37,356 bases of DNA from IMG/VR virus record IMGVR_UViG_3300037541_000343, positions 1-37,356 of that record, one strand, 5' to 3'. Below, in pieces: positions 1 through 6,740 of the stretch. The stretch is from a virus. The notes beneath the pieces are model-generated. The model was not told the origin of the DNA and did not search any database. It worked only from the letters and a program-made list of their open reading frames with translations. Within the stretch, counting starts at the first letter, position 1; each line of letters begins with the position of its first letter. The position numbers and the translations under genes are program-made.

Positions 1-9
1 AGCCGACCT

Positions 10-21
10 TAGCCATGGCTA
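10..21. promoter_or_regulatory. Palindrome TAGCCATGGCTA, copy 1
   Basis: Exact copy of the 12-bp dispersed palindrome, in the first 35-bp tandem repeat at the left end of the window. Confidence 0.85.
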
Positions 22-44
22 GACCCCGACCCCACCCCCGACCT

Positions 45-56
45 TAGCCATGGCTA
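45..56. promoter_or_regulatory. Palindrome TAGCCATGGCTA, copy 2
   Basis: Exact copy in the second tandem repeat, exactly 35 bp after copy 1. Confidence 0.85.
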
Positions 57-79
57 GACCCCGACCCCACCCCCGACCT

Positions 80-91
80 TAGCCATGGCTA
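80..91. promoter_or_regulatory. Palindrome TAGCCATGGCTA, copy 3
   Basis: Exact copy in the third tandem repeat. It ends 20 bp before the TTGACA element at 112, a usual place for an operator or activator site. Confidence 0.85.
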
Positions 92-111
92 GACCCCGAC
101 CCCACCCCGAC

Positions 112-141
112 TTGACACCCCCCCTACAAGTCTGATAGCAT
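112..141 (+). promoter_or_regulatory. Rightward promoter of the left-end gene
   Basis: TTGACA at 112-117 and TAGCAT at 136-141 are 18 bp apart and resemble a vegetative sigma-70 promoter. Transcription would begin near 148, which puts the ATG at 149 at or next to the 5' end. Three palindromes lie directly upstream. Confidence 0.55.
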
Positions 142-148
142 GGTCCCC

Positions 149-1174
149 ATGACCACCAACACCGAGCGCCACGAAGCGCCCGACACCACCAACACCGAGT
201 GCCACGAGGCGCCCGACACCACCAACACCGAGTGCCACGAGGCGCCCGACACCACCAACGGCCCCTGGCACCCCGAGAGCGATGCCGATCGATTCGCGAC
301 CTTCCTCGCGGAGACCGTGACCAACCGCACCGTGAGCCCGTTCGCCGACGAGCGGCGGCAGCTCATCGCAGCCCACGCCGCGGACCTCACGGCCGCCCAC
401 CTGGCGAGCGGCTCCGCCTGGCGCACGGCCGTCCCGATCGTGGGGGACGCGCTCAAGCGGGCGCCGAAGAGCTGGACGGAAGACACCGCCCGAATCAAGC
501 CGTCGAACGTCTACCCGTTCGGCTCCGCTCACGGAACGGTCGCGATTTCGTGCGCCAACCGAATCTCAAAGGGCTTGACGCTGGTCCGCGACATCGTGGG
601 CCCGACGGGCACCCCCGAGGCCCTGGCCGCGGCATGGGACGAAGTGACGGCCGACGGCCCCGCCGCGATCGACAAGGCCCACAAGGCCCGCAAGGCCCCG
701 AACCCGACCCCGAACCCGACCCCGACCGAGACCCCGACCGAGGCCCCGACCGAGGCCCCGAACCCGACCCCGACCGAGGCCCCGACCCCGAAGGCCACCG
801 ACGGAGGCCCCACCGCGGCCGAGCTGGTCAAGCGGGCGCAGAACGCCGAAGCCGCGACCCTGCGCGAGACCCAGCGCCGCGAGGCGTTGGAGCGCATGGT
901 GGCGGAAGCGGACCGCAAGGCCCGCCACGCGATCGAACTGGCGGAGAACCAGGCGCCGATCGTGGCAGCGCTCCGCGCCGCCCTGGCCGCCGCCTACGAC
1001 CCCGAGGCGAACGGCAACCTCGTCGCGTGGGGCGAGAACCAGGGCGTGAAGGTGACCCGCTCGCGGGTGACGATGACCCGCACCCAGTGGGACGACCTGT
1101 GCGGGGTGGTCGACACCCTGCACGACACGCTCACGAAGGTGGTCGCCATCGTCGACGGCGAGCGCTCGGCCTAG
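149..1174 (+). CDS. Left-end protein of unknown function, repetitive and coiled
   Basis: Not recognised. I chose the ATG at 149 (341 residues) over the in-frame ATG at 140 because the promoter at 112-141 would start transcription near 148, giving a leaderless message; no ribosome binding site is visible for either. The N-terminus holds three copies of an 11-residue unit like TTNTECHEAPD. A globular part follows to about residue 185, then a low-complexity Pro/Thr/Glu linker (about 185-225), an Ala/Glu/Arg-rich probable coiled coil (about 230-280) and a final folded-looking segment. The gene is isolated: own promoter, strong terminator at 1202-1251, palindromes upstream and variant palindromes over and just after its stop. 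The arrangement suits a regulator or an early or lysogenic protein, but nothing proves this. Proline-rich linker and repeats would also fit a surface protein. Confidence 0.7.
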   Translation: MTTNTERHEAPDTTNTECHEAPDTTNTECHEAPDTTNGPWHPESDADRFATFLAETVTNRTVSPFADERRQLIAAHAADLTAAHLASGSAWRTAVPIVGDALKRAPKSWTEDTARIKPSNVYPFGSAHGTVAISCANRISKGLTLVRDIVGPTGTPEALAAAWDEVTADGPAAIDKAHKARKAPNPTPNPTPTETPTEAPTEAPNPTPTEAPTPKATDGGPTAAELVKRAQNAEAATLRETQRREALERMVAEADRKARHAIELAENQAPIVAALRAALAAAYDPEANGNLVAWGENQGVKVTRSRVTMTRTQWDDLCGVVDTLHDTLTKVVAIVDGERSA

Positions 1175-1200
1175 CCACGGCTCGGCCTAGCCACGGCTAG
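1171..1200. promoter_or_regulatory. Two variant palindromes at the end of the left gene
   Basis: TAGCCACGGCTC (1172-1183) and TAGCCACGGCTA (1188-1199) keep the arms of the dispersed palindrome but have CACGG in the centre in place of CATGG. They are 16 bp apart. The first contains the TAG stop codon (1172-1174) of the left-end gene. Confidence 0.6.
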
Positions 1201-1201
1201 C

Positions 1202-1251
1202 GGCCCCACTCCCTACCGGCCCCGTTCGGGGGTCGGTAGCGGGGTGGGGCC
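1202..1251 (+). terminator. Terminator hairpin after the left-end gene
   Basis: Long interrupted stem: arms GGCCCCAC (1202-1209) and GTGGGGCC (1244-1251), then CCC/GGG, TACCG/CGGTA and CCCC/GGGG, closed by the tetraloop GTTC (1224-1227). It is followed by CTTTG, not a full T-tract. It lies 28 bases after the stop codon of the left-end gene. Confidence 0.7.
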
Positions 1252-1444
1252 TTTGCGCGTCTCGGGTCGGTGCGGTCGGGCGCGCGGTCGGGAAATCTGA
1301 CCAGCGGGATGAGAACCTTAGTTCTGTTCCCGCCCGCGGCGCCCCGAATCGCCCCTGGCAGGGGGGTGTGGGGGGGCGGGGGGCTAGTCGTAACAGACTG
1401 GTTCTAACCAACTTTGGGAAACTAACGTTTCTCCCATTTGGGAG

Positions 1445-1473
1445 TTGACAATTTAGTTGTCAGAGCTAACGAT
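1445..1473 (+). promoter_or_regulatory. Promoter-like site in the left non-coding region
   Basis: TTGACA at 1445-1450 and AACGAT at 1468-1473 are 17 bp apart. The -35 box overlaps an inverted repeat TGACAA (1446-1451)/TTGTCA (1457-1462), and another, CTCCCA/TGGGAG, sits just upstream (1431-1444), so the site may be controlled. It would drive transcription through the hairpin array and perhaps on towards the terminase genes. The -10 match is weak. Confidence 0.45.
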
Positions 1474-1474
1474 T

Positions 1475-1803
1475 GTGAGGGGCGGGGAAAGGCGGGTTCC
1501 CTCTCGCTGCTACTTCCCCCTCGCGAAACGGGAAATCCGAATGCGAGTGGACAGAATTCTTGACCGAAAGGCCGTTTCGGTCAAGAATTGTTTACCTTGG
1601 CTTAGATCAGATCGGCACCCCTAAAGGGTGCCGATTACTGTCACTGTCCAGAACGACCTCACCCACCGCACAGGTGGGTGAGGTAACGCCCAATCACGCT
1701 TTCGCGTGATGTGTTCGTTACATCTGTATCCGCCACCGCTTTCCGGTGGCGGATCTTCAAGCAAGTACTCAATCCACCACCTCGCATCGGTGGTGGATCT
1801 TTT
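1475..1803 (+). ncRNA. Six-hairpin array, candidate structured RNA
   Basis: Six separate perfect inverted repeats follow one another: 1555-1589 (15-bp stem), 1611-1635 (10 bp), 1656-1684 (12 bp), 1693-1710 (7 bp), 1728-1754 (11 bp) and 1772-1798 (10 bp). Loops are 4-7 bases and linkers 8-21 bases. Hairpins 5 and 6 share the form ATCCxCCACC/GGTGGxGGAT, with a G-C pair in one replaced by an A-T pair in the other, which keeps the pairing. Hairpin 6 is followed by CTTTT, like an intrinsic terminator. A promoter-like site lies at 1445-1473. No convincing reading frame is present. It could be a phage RNA of about 320 bases, a replication origin, a packaging signal next to the terminase genes, or stacked terminators. 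The hairpins are certain; the RNA call is inference. Confidence 0.45.
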
Positions 1804-1914
1804 CACCGTTCCCTCGCCCCCCCCTTACCCCCCCCATTAGGCGTCGCTCGACCTGGGGAAACCTCCCAAGCGGCAAACATTGCAACACACTTGTAACATT
1901 TGCAGCCTCTATGG

Positions 1915-1935
1915 ACGCCCACAACGGGGTGTAAG
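1915..1935 (+). promoter_or_regulatory. Start-associated repeat, copy before small terminase
   Basis: Motif beginning ACGCCCACAACGG and ending GTAAG, 27 bases before the ATG at 1942. Close relatives stand at 15231-15252 and 22336-22357, each 24-27 bases ahead of a late gene. The GTAAG or TATAAG tail could be a -10 element; a translational role is also possible. Confidence 0.5.
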
Positions 1936-1941
1936 GGTGCC

Positions 1942-2439
1942 ATGGGACTCCGAGGACCGAGAAGCGCCACCGAACGGGCCGCGCTCAACGCCAAACTGAA
2001 TCACCGCAAAGACGCAGATGTCCGTCCACTCGACGAACGCCAACTGGCGTACATCGAGTGGCTAGTCTGCCCTCGCCCTGAACGCAACCCGCCGACGCAG
2101 CAGGAGTTCGCCGCCCAGCTCGGCGTCACCCCGCAATCCCTTGCGAAGTGGCGCCAGCACCCGTCGTTCAAGGCAACATGGGACGCGCGAGTCGACCAGC
2201 TCGCTGGCTCCCCAGAACGAGCGCAAGCCGTCTACGACGCAATCTTCCAGAGGGCCGTAGAGGGCGACGTACGGGCCGCAGAGCTGTTCCTGAAGGCATC
2301 GGGCCGCCTCCAGCCCCCAACGGTCACCGTGACCACCTCAAACCCCGCTGCGGACCTCTCCGACGACGAACTCGAATCCCTGATCGTCCAGGCCGCCAAG
2401 GCGGAACACGGTCGCCGACTCAAAGTCGTAAATGACTGA
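1942..2439 (+). CDS. terS: Terminase small subunit
   Basis: DNA-recognition subunit of the packaging motor. The 165-residue protein begins with GLRGPRS, an opening often seen in phage small terminases, and has a helix-turn-helix at about residues 51-72 (TQQEFAAQLGVTPQSLAKW) for binding the packaging site. The ATG at 1942 is preceded by AAGGG at suitable spacing; an upstream in-frame ATG at 1900 is less likely because the start-associated repeat lies between. The reading frame overlaps the large terminase by 8 bases, as expected for a coupled pair. Assignment rests on the helix-turn-helix, size and position. Confidence 0.85.
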   Translation: MGLRGPRSATERAALNAKLNHRKDADVRPLDERQLAYIEWLVCPRPERNPPTQQEFAAQLGVTPQSLAKWRQHPSFKATWDARVDQLAGSPERAQAVYDAIFQRAVEGDVRAAELFLKASGRLQPPTVTVTTSNPAADLSDDELESLIVQAAKAEHGRRLKVVND

Positions 2440-4027
2440 ACTCAACGCCCTCCTCACGGAGAGGCGCTGGCGCCAGTACTTCCCCCGCTGGGACGAATCC
2501 ACCACTGAAGCCAAATTGGCGGCATTCGAGAAGTTCTGTTCCGAATGCTGGACCATCCGCCACCCGTCGGACGGCCGCATCCCGTTCAACCTCCGCGACA
2601 CCCAACGCGAAACAGTTCGCTTCTGGCTCGACAACCGCTACACCCTCGTCCTCAAGGCGCGGCAGCTCGGGTACTCCACCCTCGCTGCCGCCTTTGTCTT
2701 CTGGTGCGCGTTCGGCTACGCCGACCGCTACATCGTCATGCTCTCCCGCACCGAACGAGAATCCGTCAGCCTTCTCGCCAAAGTGAAGTACGGGCTCAAA
2801 GGGCTCCCGTCGTGGATGACGGACCGAGGACCGTCGCTGATCGACGACTCGCAACAGCGAATCACCTTCGACAACGACTCGCGAATCGCGTCCTTCCCCT
2901 CGTCGAACGACCCCGCCCGAGGGGAAACCGTCTGGCTCGTAATCGTCGACGAGTGGGCGTTCCTCCCCGACGCCGAATCCGCCTGGGCCTCCATCGAGCC
3001 GATCACCGACGTCGGTGGCCGCTGCATCGGCATCTCCACGGCCAACGGGTGGGGGAACTTCTTCCACGCCATGTGGGTAAAGGCGGAAAGCGGAGCCTCC
3101 CGCTTCAAACCGATGTTCTACCCATGGAACGCCGACGGAATCCGCGGAGAGGACTGGTACCAGTCAAAGGCGGCCGACACCCCCGACTGGCTCATGGCCC
3201 AGGAGTACCCCTCCAACCCCGACGAAGCGTTCATCAAATCAGGCCGAACCGTCTTCGACGTCGACCTGATCTCAAAAATGAACGACCTGGAAGCCACCCG
3301 AGGCTACCTCGAAGGCGCGAACAGGGTGGATTTCACGCCCTACGCAAACGGCAACCTTCACGTCTACCAGTTCCCCGCCGAAGGCCACGTATACGTCGTA
3401 GGTGCCGACATTGCTGAAGGGCTGGACCACGGCGACTTCTCCTGCGCGTTCGTCCTTGACGCCTTCAACGGCGACATCGTCGCCCAATGGCACGGACACC
3501 TCGACCCCGACGTGTTCGGCGAGACACTCGCCGACATCGGGTGGTTCTACAACACCGCCCTCGTCTGCCCCGAGTCAAACAACCACGGCCTGACCACCGT
3601 CAAGGCGCTCCAAAGGGCTGGCTACCAGCGAATCTTCCGACAGCGCAAGCTGTCGTCAATTCGGGAAAACCGCACCGAAGTCTACGGATGGCGGACAACC
3701 CACGTCTCCAAGCCCCTGGTCATTGACGGCCTTGGCGCCTATCTCCGAGACCACAACGTCCCCTGCCCTCACGCCAGAGCGGAGCTGCGTACTTACGTCC
3801 GCGACGAGAACGGCCGCACCAGCGGCTCTCCCCACGATGATCGCGTCATGGCGCTGGCCATCGCCGTTCAGATGCTCCTCTGGGCGCGAACCCCCGAACA
3901 GCGCATGGACGTCAAAGCAGACACGGGTACATTCGGCTGGTATCAGCGCCTCGCCGACCAGCAATCAAGCAAGGCGGAGAATCGGAAACCTCTCGGATTC
4001 TTCAACACCCGCCGACGAAGGGGATAA
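2432..4027 (+). CDS. terL: Terminase large subunit
   Basis: ATP-driven motor and nuclease that packages DNA into the prohead. 531 residues, a normal full length. ATPase: Walker A variant KARQLGYST at 75-83, Walker B VIVDE at 170-174 and coupling motif GISTA near 200-204. RNase H-like nuclease: acidic residues at D326 (GADIAEG), E381 (CPESNN) and D469/D470 (PHDDR). All key residues are present, so it should be active. It overlaps the small terminase by 8 bases. Confidence 0.95.
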   Translation: MTELNALLTERRWRQYFPRWDESTTEAKLAAFEKFCSECWTIRHPSDGRIPFNLRDTQRETVRFWLDNRYTLVLKARQLGYSTLAAAFVFWCAFGYADRYIVMLSRTERESVSLLAKVKYGLKGLPSWMTDRGPSLIDDSQQRITFDNDSRIASFPSSNDPARGETVWLVIVDEWAFLPDAESAWASIEPITDVGGRCIGISTANGWGNFFHAMWVKAESGASRFKPMFYPWNADGIRGEDWYQSKAADTPDWLMAQEYPSNPDEAFIKSGRTVFDVDLISKMNDLEATRGYLEGANRVDFTPYANGNLHVYQFPAEGHVYVVGADIAEGLDHGDFSCAFVLDAFNGDIVAQWHGHLDPDVFGETLADIGWFYNTALVCPESNNHGLTTVKALQRAGYQRIFRQRKLSSIRENRTEVYGWRTTHVSKPLVIDGLGAYLRDHNVPCPHARAELRTYVRDENGRTSGSPHDDRVMALAIAVQMLLWARTPEQRMDVKADTGTFGWYQRLADQQSSKAENRKPLGFFNTRRRRG

Positions 4028-4050
4028 CGCCCGCTTCGGCGGTAAAGAAG

Positions 4051-4284
4051 ATGAAGGTTTGCACGCAATGTCGCCAAATGCGGCCCAGCGCCAGCTACAG
4101 CGAAACACGCTCTTGCTGCTTCGCGTGCCACCTGAAGAGCGTGCAGCTCGGATCCGTTTACCGAGGCGGAGACAAAGACTTCTTCCGCGACGTTACTGAA
4201 CGCGAGTTCAATCGCAAGACCATCGAAGAGGGCCGAGCAAAGGGTCACGAGCCAGTTCCCGTCAATCGCCGCCAGTGGATCTAA
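4051..4284 (+). CDS. Small zinc-finger protein
   Basis: 77 residues. CTQC near the N-terminus and CCFAC after residue 20 form a likely four-cysteine zinc site; the C-terminal half is charged (DFFRDVTEREFNRKTIEEG). Not assigned to a named family. AAAGAAG precedes the ATG. A weak copy of the start-associated repeat (ACGCCC...CGGTAAAG) lies at 4027-4047. It overlaps the endonuclease gene by TAATG, which suggests the two are translated together and may both act on DNA during packaging. Confidence 0.75.
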   Translation: MKVCTQCRQMRPSASYSETRSCCFACHLKSVQLGSVYRGGDKDFFRDVTEREFNRKTIEEGRAKGHEPVPVNRRQWI

Positions 4285-4691
4285 TGTCGCCGCACCCCGA
4301 ATACCGACGGGCGTACTACGAGCTGAATAAGGAGCGGATTCGCGCAAAGGCGAACGTCGCGCGCCAGCGGCGGCGTTTGGACCCCGAATACCGTAAACGC
4401 GAACAAGAGCGCAATCGCGAATACGGGCGAACCCCCCGCACCGCCGAACAGCGTAAGAAGCACAGGGTCTCGACGTCCTACCGCATCGACATTCAGCTTT
4501 ACGAGGAACTCCTCTCCAAGCCTTGTGCCATCTGCGGGACGGCAATCTCGACAGTCCTCGACCATTGTCACATAACAGGGAAAGTTCGCGGCGGGCTCTG
4601 CAATCGCTGCAACGTCGGACTTGGAATGCTGAAAGACGATCTCAACATCGTTACGGCGGCAGCCCGCTACCTCAAAGAACACGAGGGCTGA
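4284..4691 (+). CDS. Endonuclease VII-like HNH nuclease
   Basis: Resolves branched DNA before packaging, as T4 gp49 does, or nicks DNA. 135 residues from the ATG at 4284. The basic N-terminal half is a probable helix. The C-terminal half is the endonuclease VII fold: C81-x2-C84, DHCH at 93-96, then C106-x2-C109 with N110 and D118. The four cysteines bind zinc and DHCH is the catalytic core; all are present. It sits between large terminase and portal, a usual place for packaging-linked HNH enzymes. A GTG at 4275 is an alternative start. Confidence 0.88.
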   Translation: MSPHPEYRRAYYELNKERIRAKANVARQRRRLDPEYRKREQERNREYGRTPRTAEQRKKHRVSTSYRIDIQLYEELLSKPCAICGTAISTVLDHCHITGKVRGGLCNRCNVGLGMLKDDLNIVTAAARYLKEHEG

Positions 4692-6425
4692 ATGGCTACC
4701 ACCAACGCGGACCGACTTGCCAAATACAAACGGCAAATCGAACACTCCCGCAAGTGGCGCGAGGACGAGCGGCACGACGAAACGTGGAGACGTCTGGTTG
4801 ATCTCTACGCGCTCCGACACTTCAACGAAACCTACGTCGACGACATGGACCGCGTAGCGGTCCATCTCGCCTTCTCCACGATCAACGTAATCTGGCCAGC
4901 AATCTCGGTCTCTCACCCCAAGATCACCGTCTCCGCTCAAAGCGATGAACACGCCCCCCAGGCGATTATCGCAGAGGCGGTTGTCAACTACCTCTGGCGG
5001 CGGTACAAGTTCCAGCCCGAGTTCAGAAGGGCCGCCAAGGACCTTCTCGTCATTGGCCACGGCTGGGTCAAGGTCGGTTGGAAGTACGAAGAGGACGAAG
5101 TCGAACGAGACTCCGAAAGCCTCCAGGCTGAGTTCCAGCAGAAGATGGGTGAGATTCAGCAGGCCGTACTTGACCAGCCGTCACTCATTGGCGACATGCC
5201 ATCAGCGGAGGACGTCGAAAGCGCAATCCCCACCAAGACGCTCGTTGCCCTCGCTGACCACCCCTTCGTGAATCGGGTGTCGCCCCACGACATGTTCGTG
5301 AACGACGACGCGACCTGCATGGAGGACATCCGCTGGATTGCCCAGCGGATCTACGTCCCGCTCGACAAAGCCAAGAGCAACCCGTTGTGGTCGAAGACCG
5401 AACGTTCAAAGCTCCAGGCCGCCCGCTACGGGGGCACGGGCAGGGGCGACGAGAAGGACCGCAAACGAGATGACGCCAACCAGCACGTCGTCGTCTGGGA
5501 GTTCTACGACCTCGACTCCCGCCTGATGTCCGTCTTTGCCGACAACGCAGAGGGCTATCTGGTCCGCCCTCAGCAGATGCCCTACGCATTCGGGCACCCG
5601 TACGTCATGCTCCGCAACTACGACGTGCCCGACTTCTTCTACCCGCTGGGTGACCTCGAAGCAATCGAGCCCCTCCAGCACGAACTCAATATCACCCGTT
5701 CGCAGATGCTGAACGACCGCAAGCGGTGGCGCCGAAAGTGGCTCTACAAGCGCGACTCGTTTGACATCGACGGAATTGACGCACTGGAGTCCGACAACGA
5801 GAACGTACTCGTCCCCGTAATCGGGGACGAGTCGCTGCCTGGCGTCATTGCCCCAATGCCTGTCAGCCCCCTGCCGCCAGACTTCTACAACCAGTCGAGC
5901 CTCATAGCCAGCGACATCAACATCGTGAGCGGCGTCTCGGACTACGCCCGAGGCTCTATGCCCGAAATCCGTCGAACGGCAACTGAGGCGTCCATCATTC
6001 AGGACTCCGCAAACAGCAGGGCGTCCGACAAGCTGGACGAGGTCGAGCGTGCCGCGTCCGAGGTTGCCGAACGGATCATTCAGCTTTGCCAGGAGTTCAT
6101 GACGGGCGAACAGGTCGCCAGGGTGACTGGACCCGACGGAGCCAGCATGTGGTTCAACTACGACAGGGACTACATCGCTGGAGCCCATGACTTTCTCGTT
6201 GAGGCGGGCTCCACCCAGCCTAATAACGAGACGTTCCGACGGCAATCCGCTATGCAGCTTATGGACGCAATGGCGCCATTCATCTCGATGGGCGTCGTCA
6301 ATCCGATCGCCCTCGCCGAACACGTCCTAAGGAACGGGTTCGGCGTCCGAAACCCGCAGCAATTCCTTTCTCCGCCCCCCTCGCCAGAGGCGGTACCGAC
6401 TCAGGCCGAAGGGGTGCCCGCATGA
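4692..6425 (+). CDS. Portal protein
   Basis: Dodecameric ring at one capsid vertex through which DNA enters and leaves. 577 residues, within the usual range. The N-terminal part (WRRLVDLYALRHF, then AFSTINVIWPAISVS) and the central region with HPFVNRVSPHDMFVNDDA are typical of portals of short-tailed phages. An acidic and coiled segment lies around residues 130-165. Position after the terminase and before scaffold and capsid supports the call. The start follows the endonuclease stop directly. Confidence 0.85.
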   Translation: MATTNADRLAKYKRQIEHSRKWREDERHDETWRRLVDLYALRHFNETYVDDMDRVAVHLAFSTINVIWPAISVSHPKITVSAQSDEHAPQAIIAEAVVNYLWRRYKFQPEFRRAAKDLLVIGHGWVKVGWKYEEDEVERDSESLQAEFQQKMGEIQQAVLDQPSLIGDMPSAEDVESAIPTKTLVALADHPFVNRVSPHDMFVNDDATCMEDIRWIAQRIYVPLDKAKSNPLWSKTERSKLQAARYGGTGRGDEKDRKRDDANQHVVVWEFYDLDSRLMSVFADNAEGYLVRPQQMPYAFGHPYVMLRNYDVPDFFYPLGDLEAIEPLQHELNITRSQMLNDRKRWRRKWLYKRDSFDIDGIDALESDNENVLVPVIGDESLPGVIAPMPVSPLPPDFYNQSSLIASDINIVSGVSDYARGSMPEIRRTATEASIIQDSANSRASDKLDEVERAASEVAERIIQLCQEFMTGEQVARVTGPDGASMWFNYDRDYIAGAHDFLVEAGSTQPNNETFRRQSAMQLMDAMAPFISMGVVNPIALAEHVLRNGFGVRNPQQFLSPPPSPEAVPTQAEGVPA

Positions 6426-6739
6426 GCGCCGACCTGATCGCGGGGAAGCTTTCAAGCCTCGGAAGCCCAACGCAAGGCGAAAACGTCTGGGCCGCCCTAC
6501 GCGAATGGAGGCTGGACAACGGCCTCGCAACCCAGGACGCCTGGGCGGCCTACCTCGCGCCCACGTCCGATGCAGCGCACCTGAACGACGACCTTTACGC
6601 CTGGGCGAGCAACCAGCCGCCAAACGTCCTGTCGGAAGCCGTCTTCCTCATCGACGCATCCCGAAACAACGGACCAGGATTCAACCTTCCCCTGTTTGGG
6701 GCCACCTTCTTGATCGACGCCACAATGGAGACGTACTGA
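6422..6739 (+). CDS. Hypothetical head-region protein
   Basis: 105 residues, no family recognised. It overlaps the portal gene by ATGA and is followed at once by the LamG-like protein. The C-terminal half has two similar segments (AVFLIDASRNNGPGFNLPLFG and then TFLIDATMETY), perhaps a small internal repeat. No signal peptide or membrane segment. A minor virion or head-assembly role is inferred from position only. Confidence 0.7.
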   Translation: MSADLIAGKLSSLGSPTQGENVWAALREWRLDNGLATQDAWAAYLAPTSDAAHLNDDLYAWASNQPPNVLSEAVFLIDASRNNGPGFNLPLFGATFLIDATMETY

Positions 6740-6740
6740 T

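Larger units (their letters stand above)
3..107. repeat. Three tandem 35-bp direct repeats
   Basis: Three near-identical 35-bp units begin at 3, 38 and 73. Each contains one palindrome TAGCCATGGCTA followed by a C-rich stretch. They end just upstream of a TTGACA promoter element. The regular 35-bp phasing upstream of a promoter resembles an operator array. The unit has no unique spacer, so it is not CRISPR-like. If the phage genome is circular or permuted, assembly collapse of such repeats is possible here. Confidence 0.9.
1175..1941. other. Non-coding region of 767 bases
   Basis: No believable gene. Besides the terminator, promoter-like site and hairpin array listed separately, it holds a G-rich stretch near 1363-1382, a small TGGTT/AACCA inverted repeat near 1391-1402, CTAACG twice (about 1422 and 1466), and a C-rich tract at 1815-1838. 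It separates the left-end gene from the terminase genes and is the best place in the window for an origin or a packaging start. Confidence 0.7.

Noticed and set aside
3-107. Tandem repeats as a CRISPR array
   Set aside because: The units follow one another with no unique spacers.
566-1123. Long leftward frame opposite the left-end gene
   Set aside because: Gly/Arg/Val-rich shadow of the Pro/Thr-rich gene, common in GC-rich DNA.
2420-3067. Leftward frame opposite the large terminase
   Set aside because: Complementary shadow of a gene with clear motifs.
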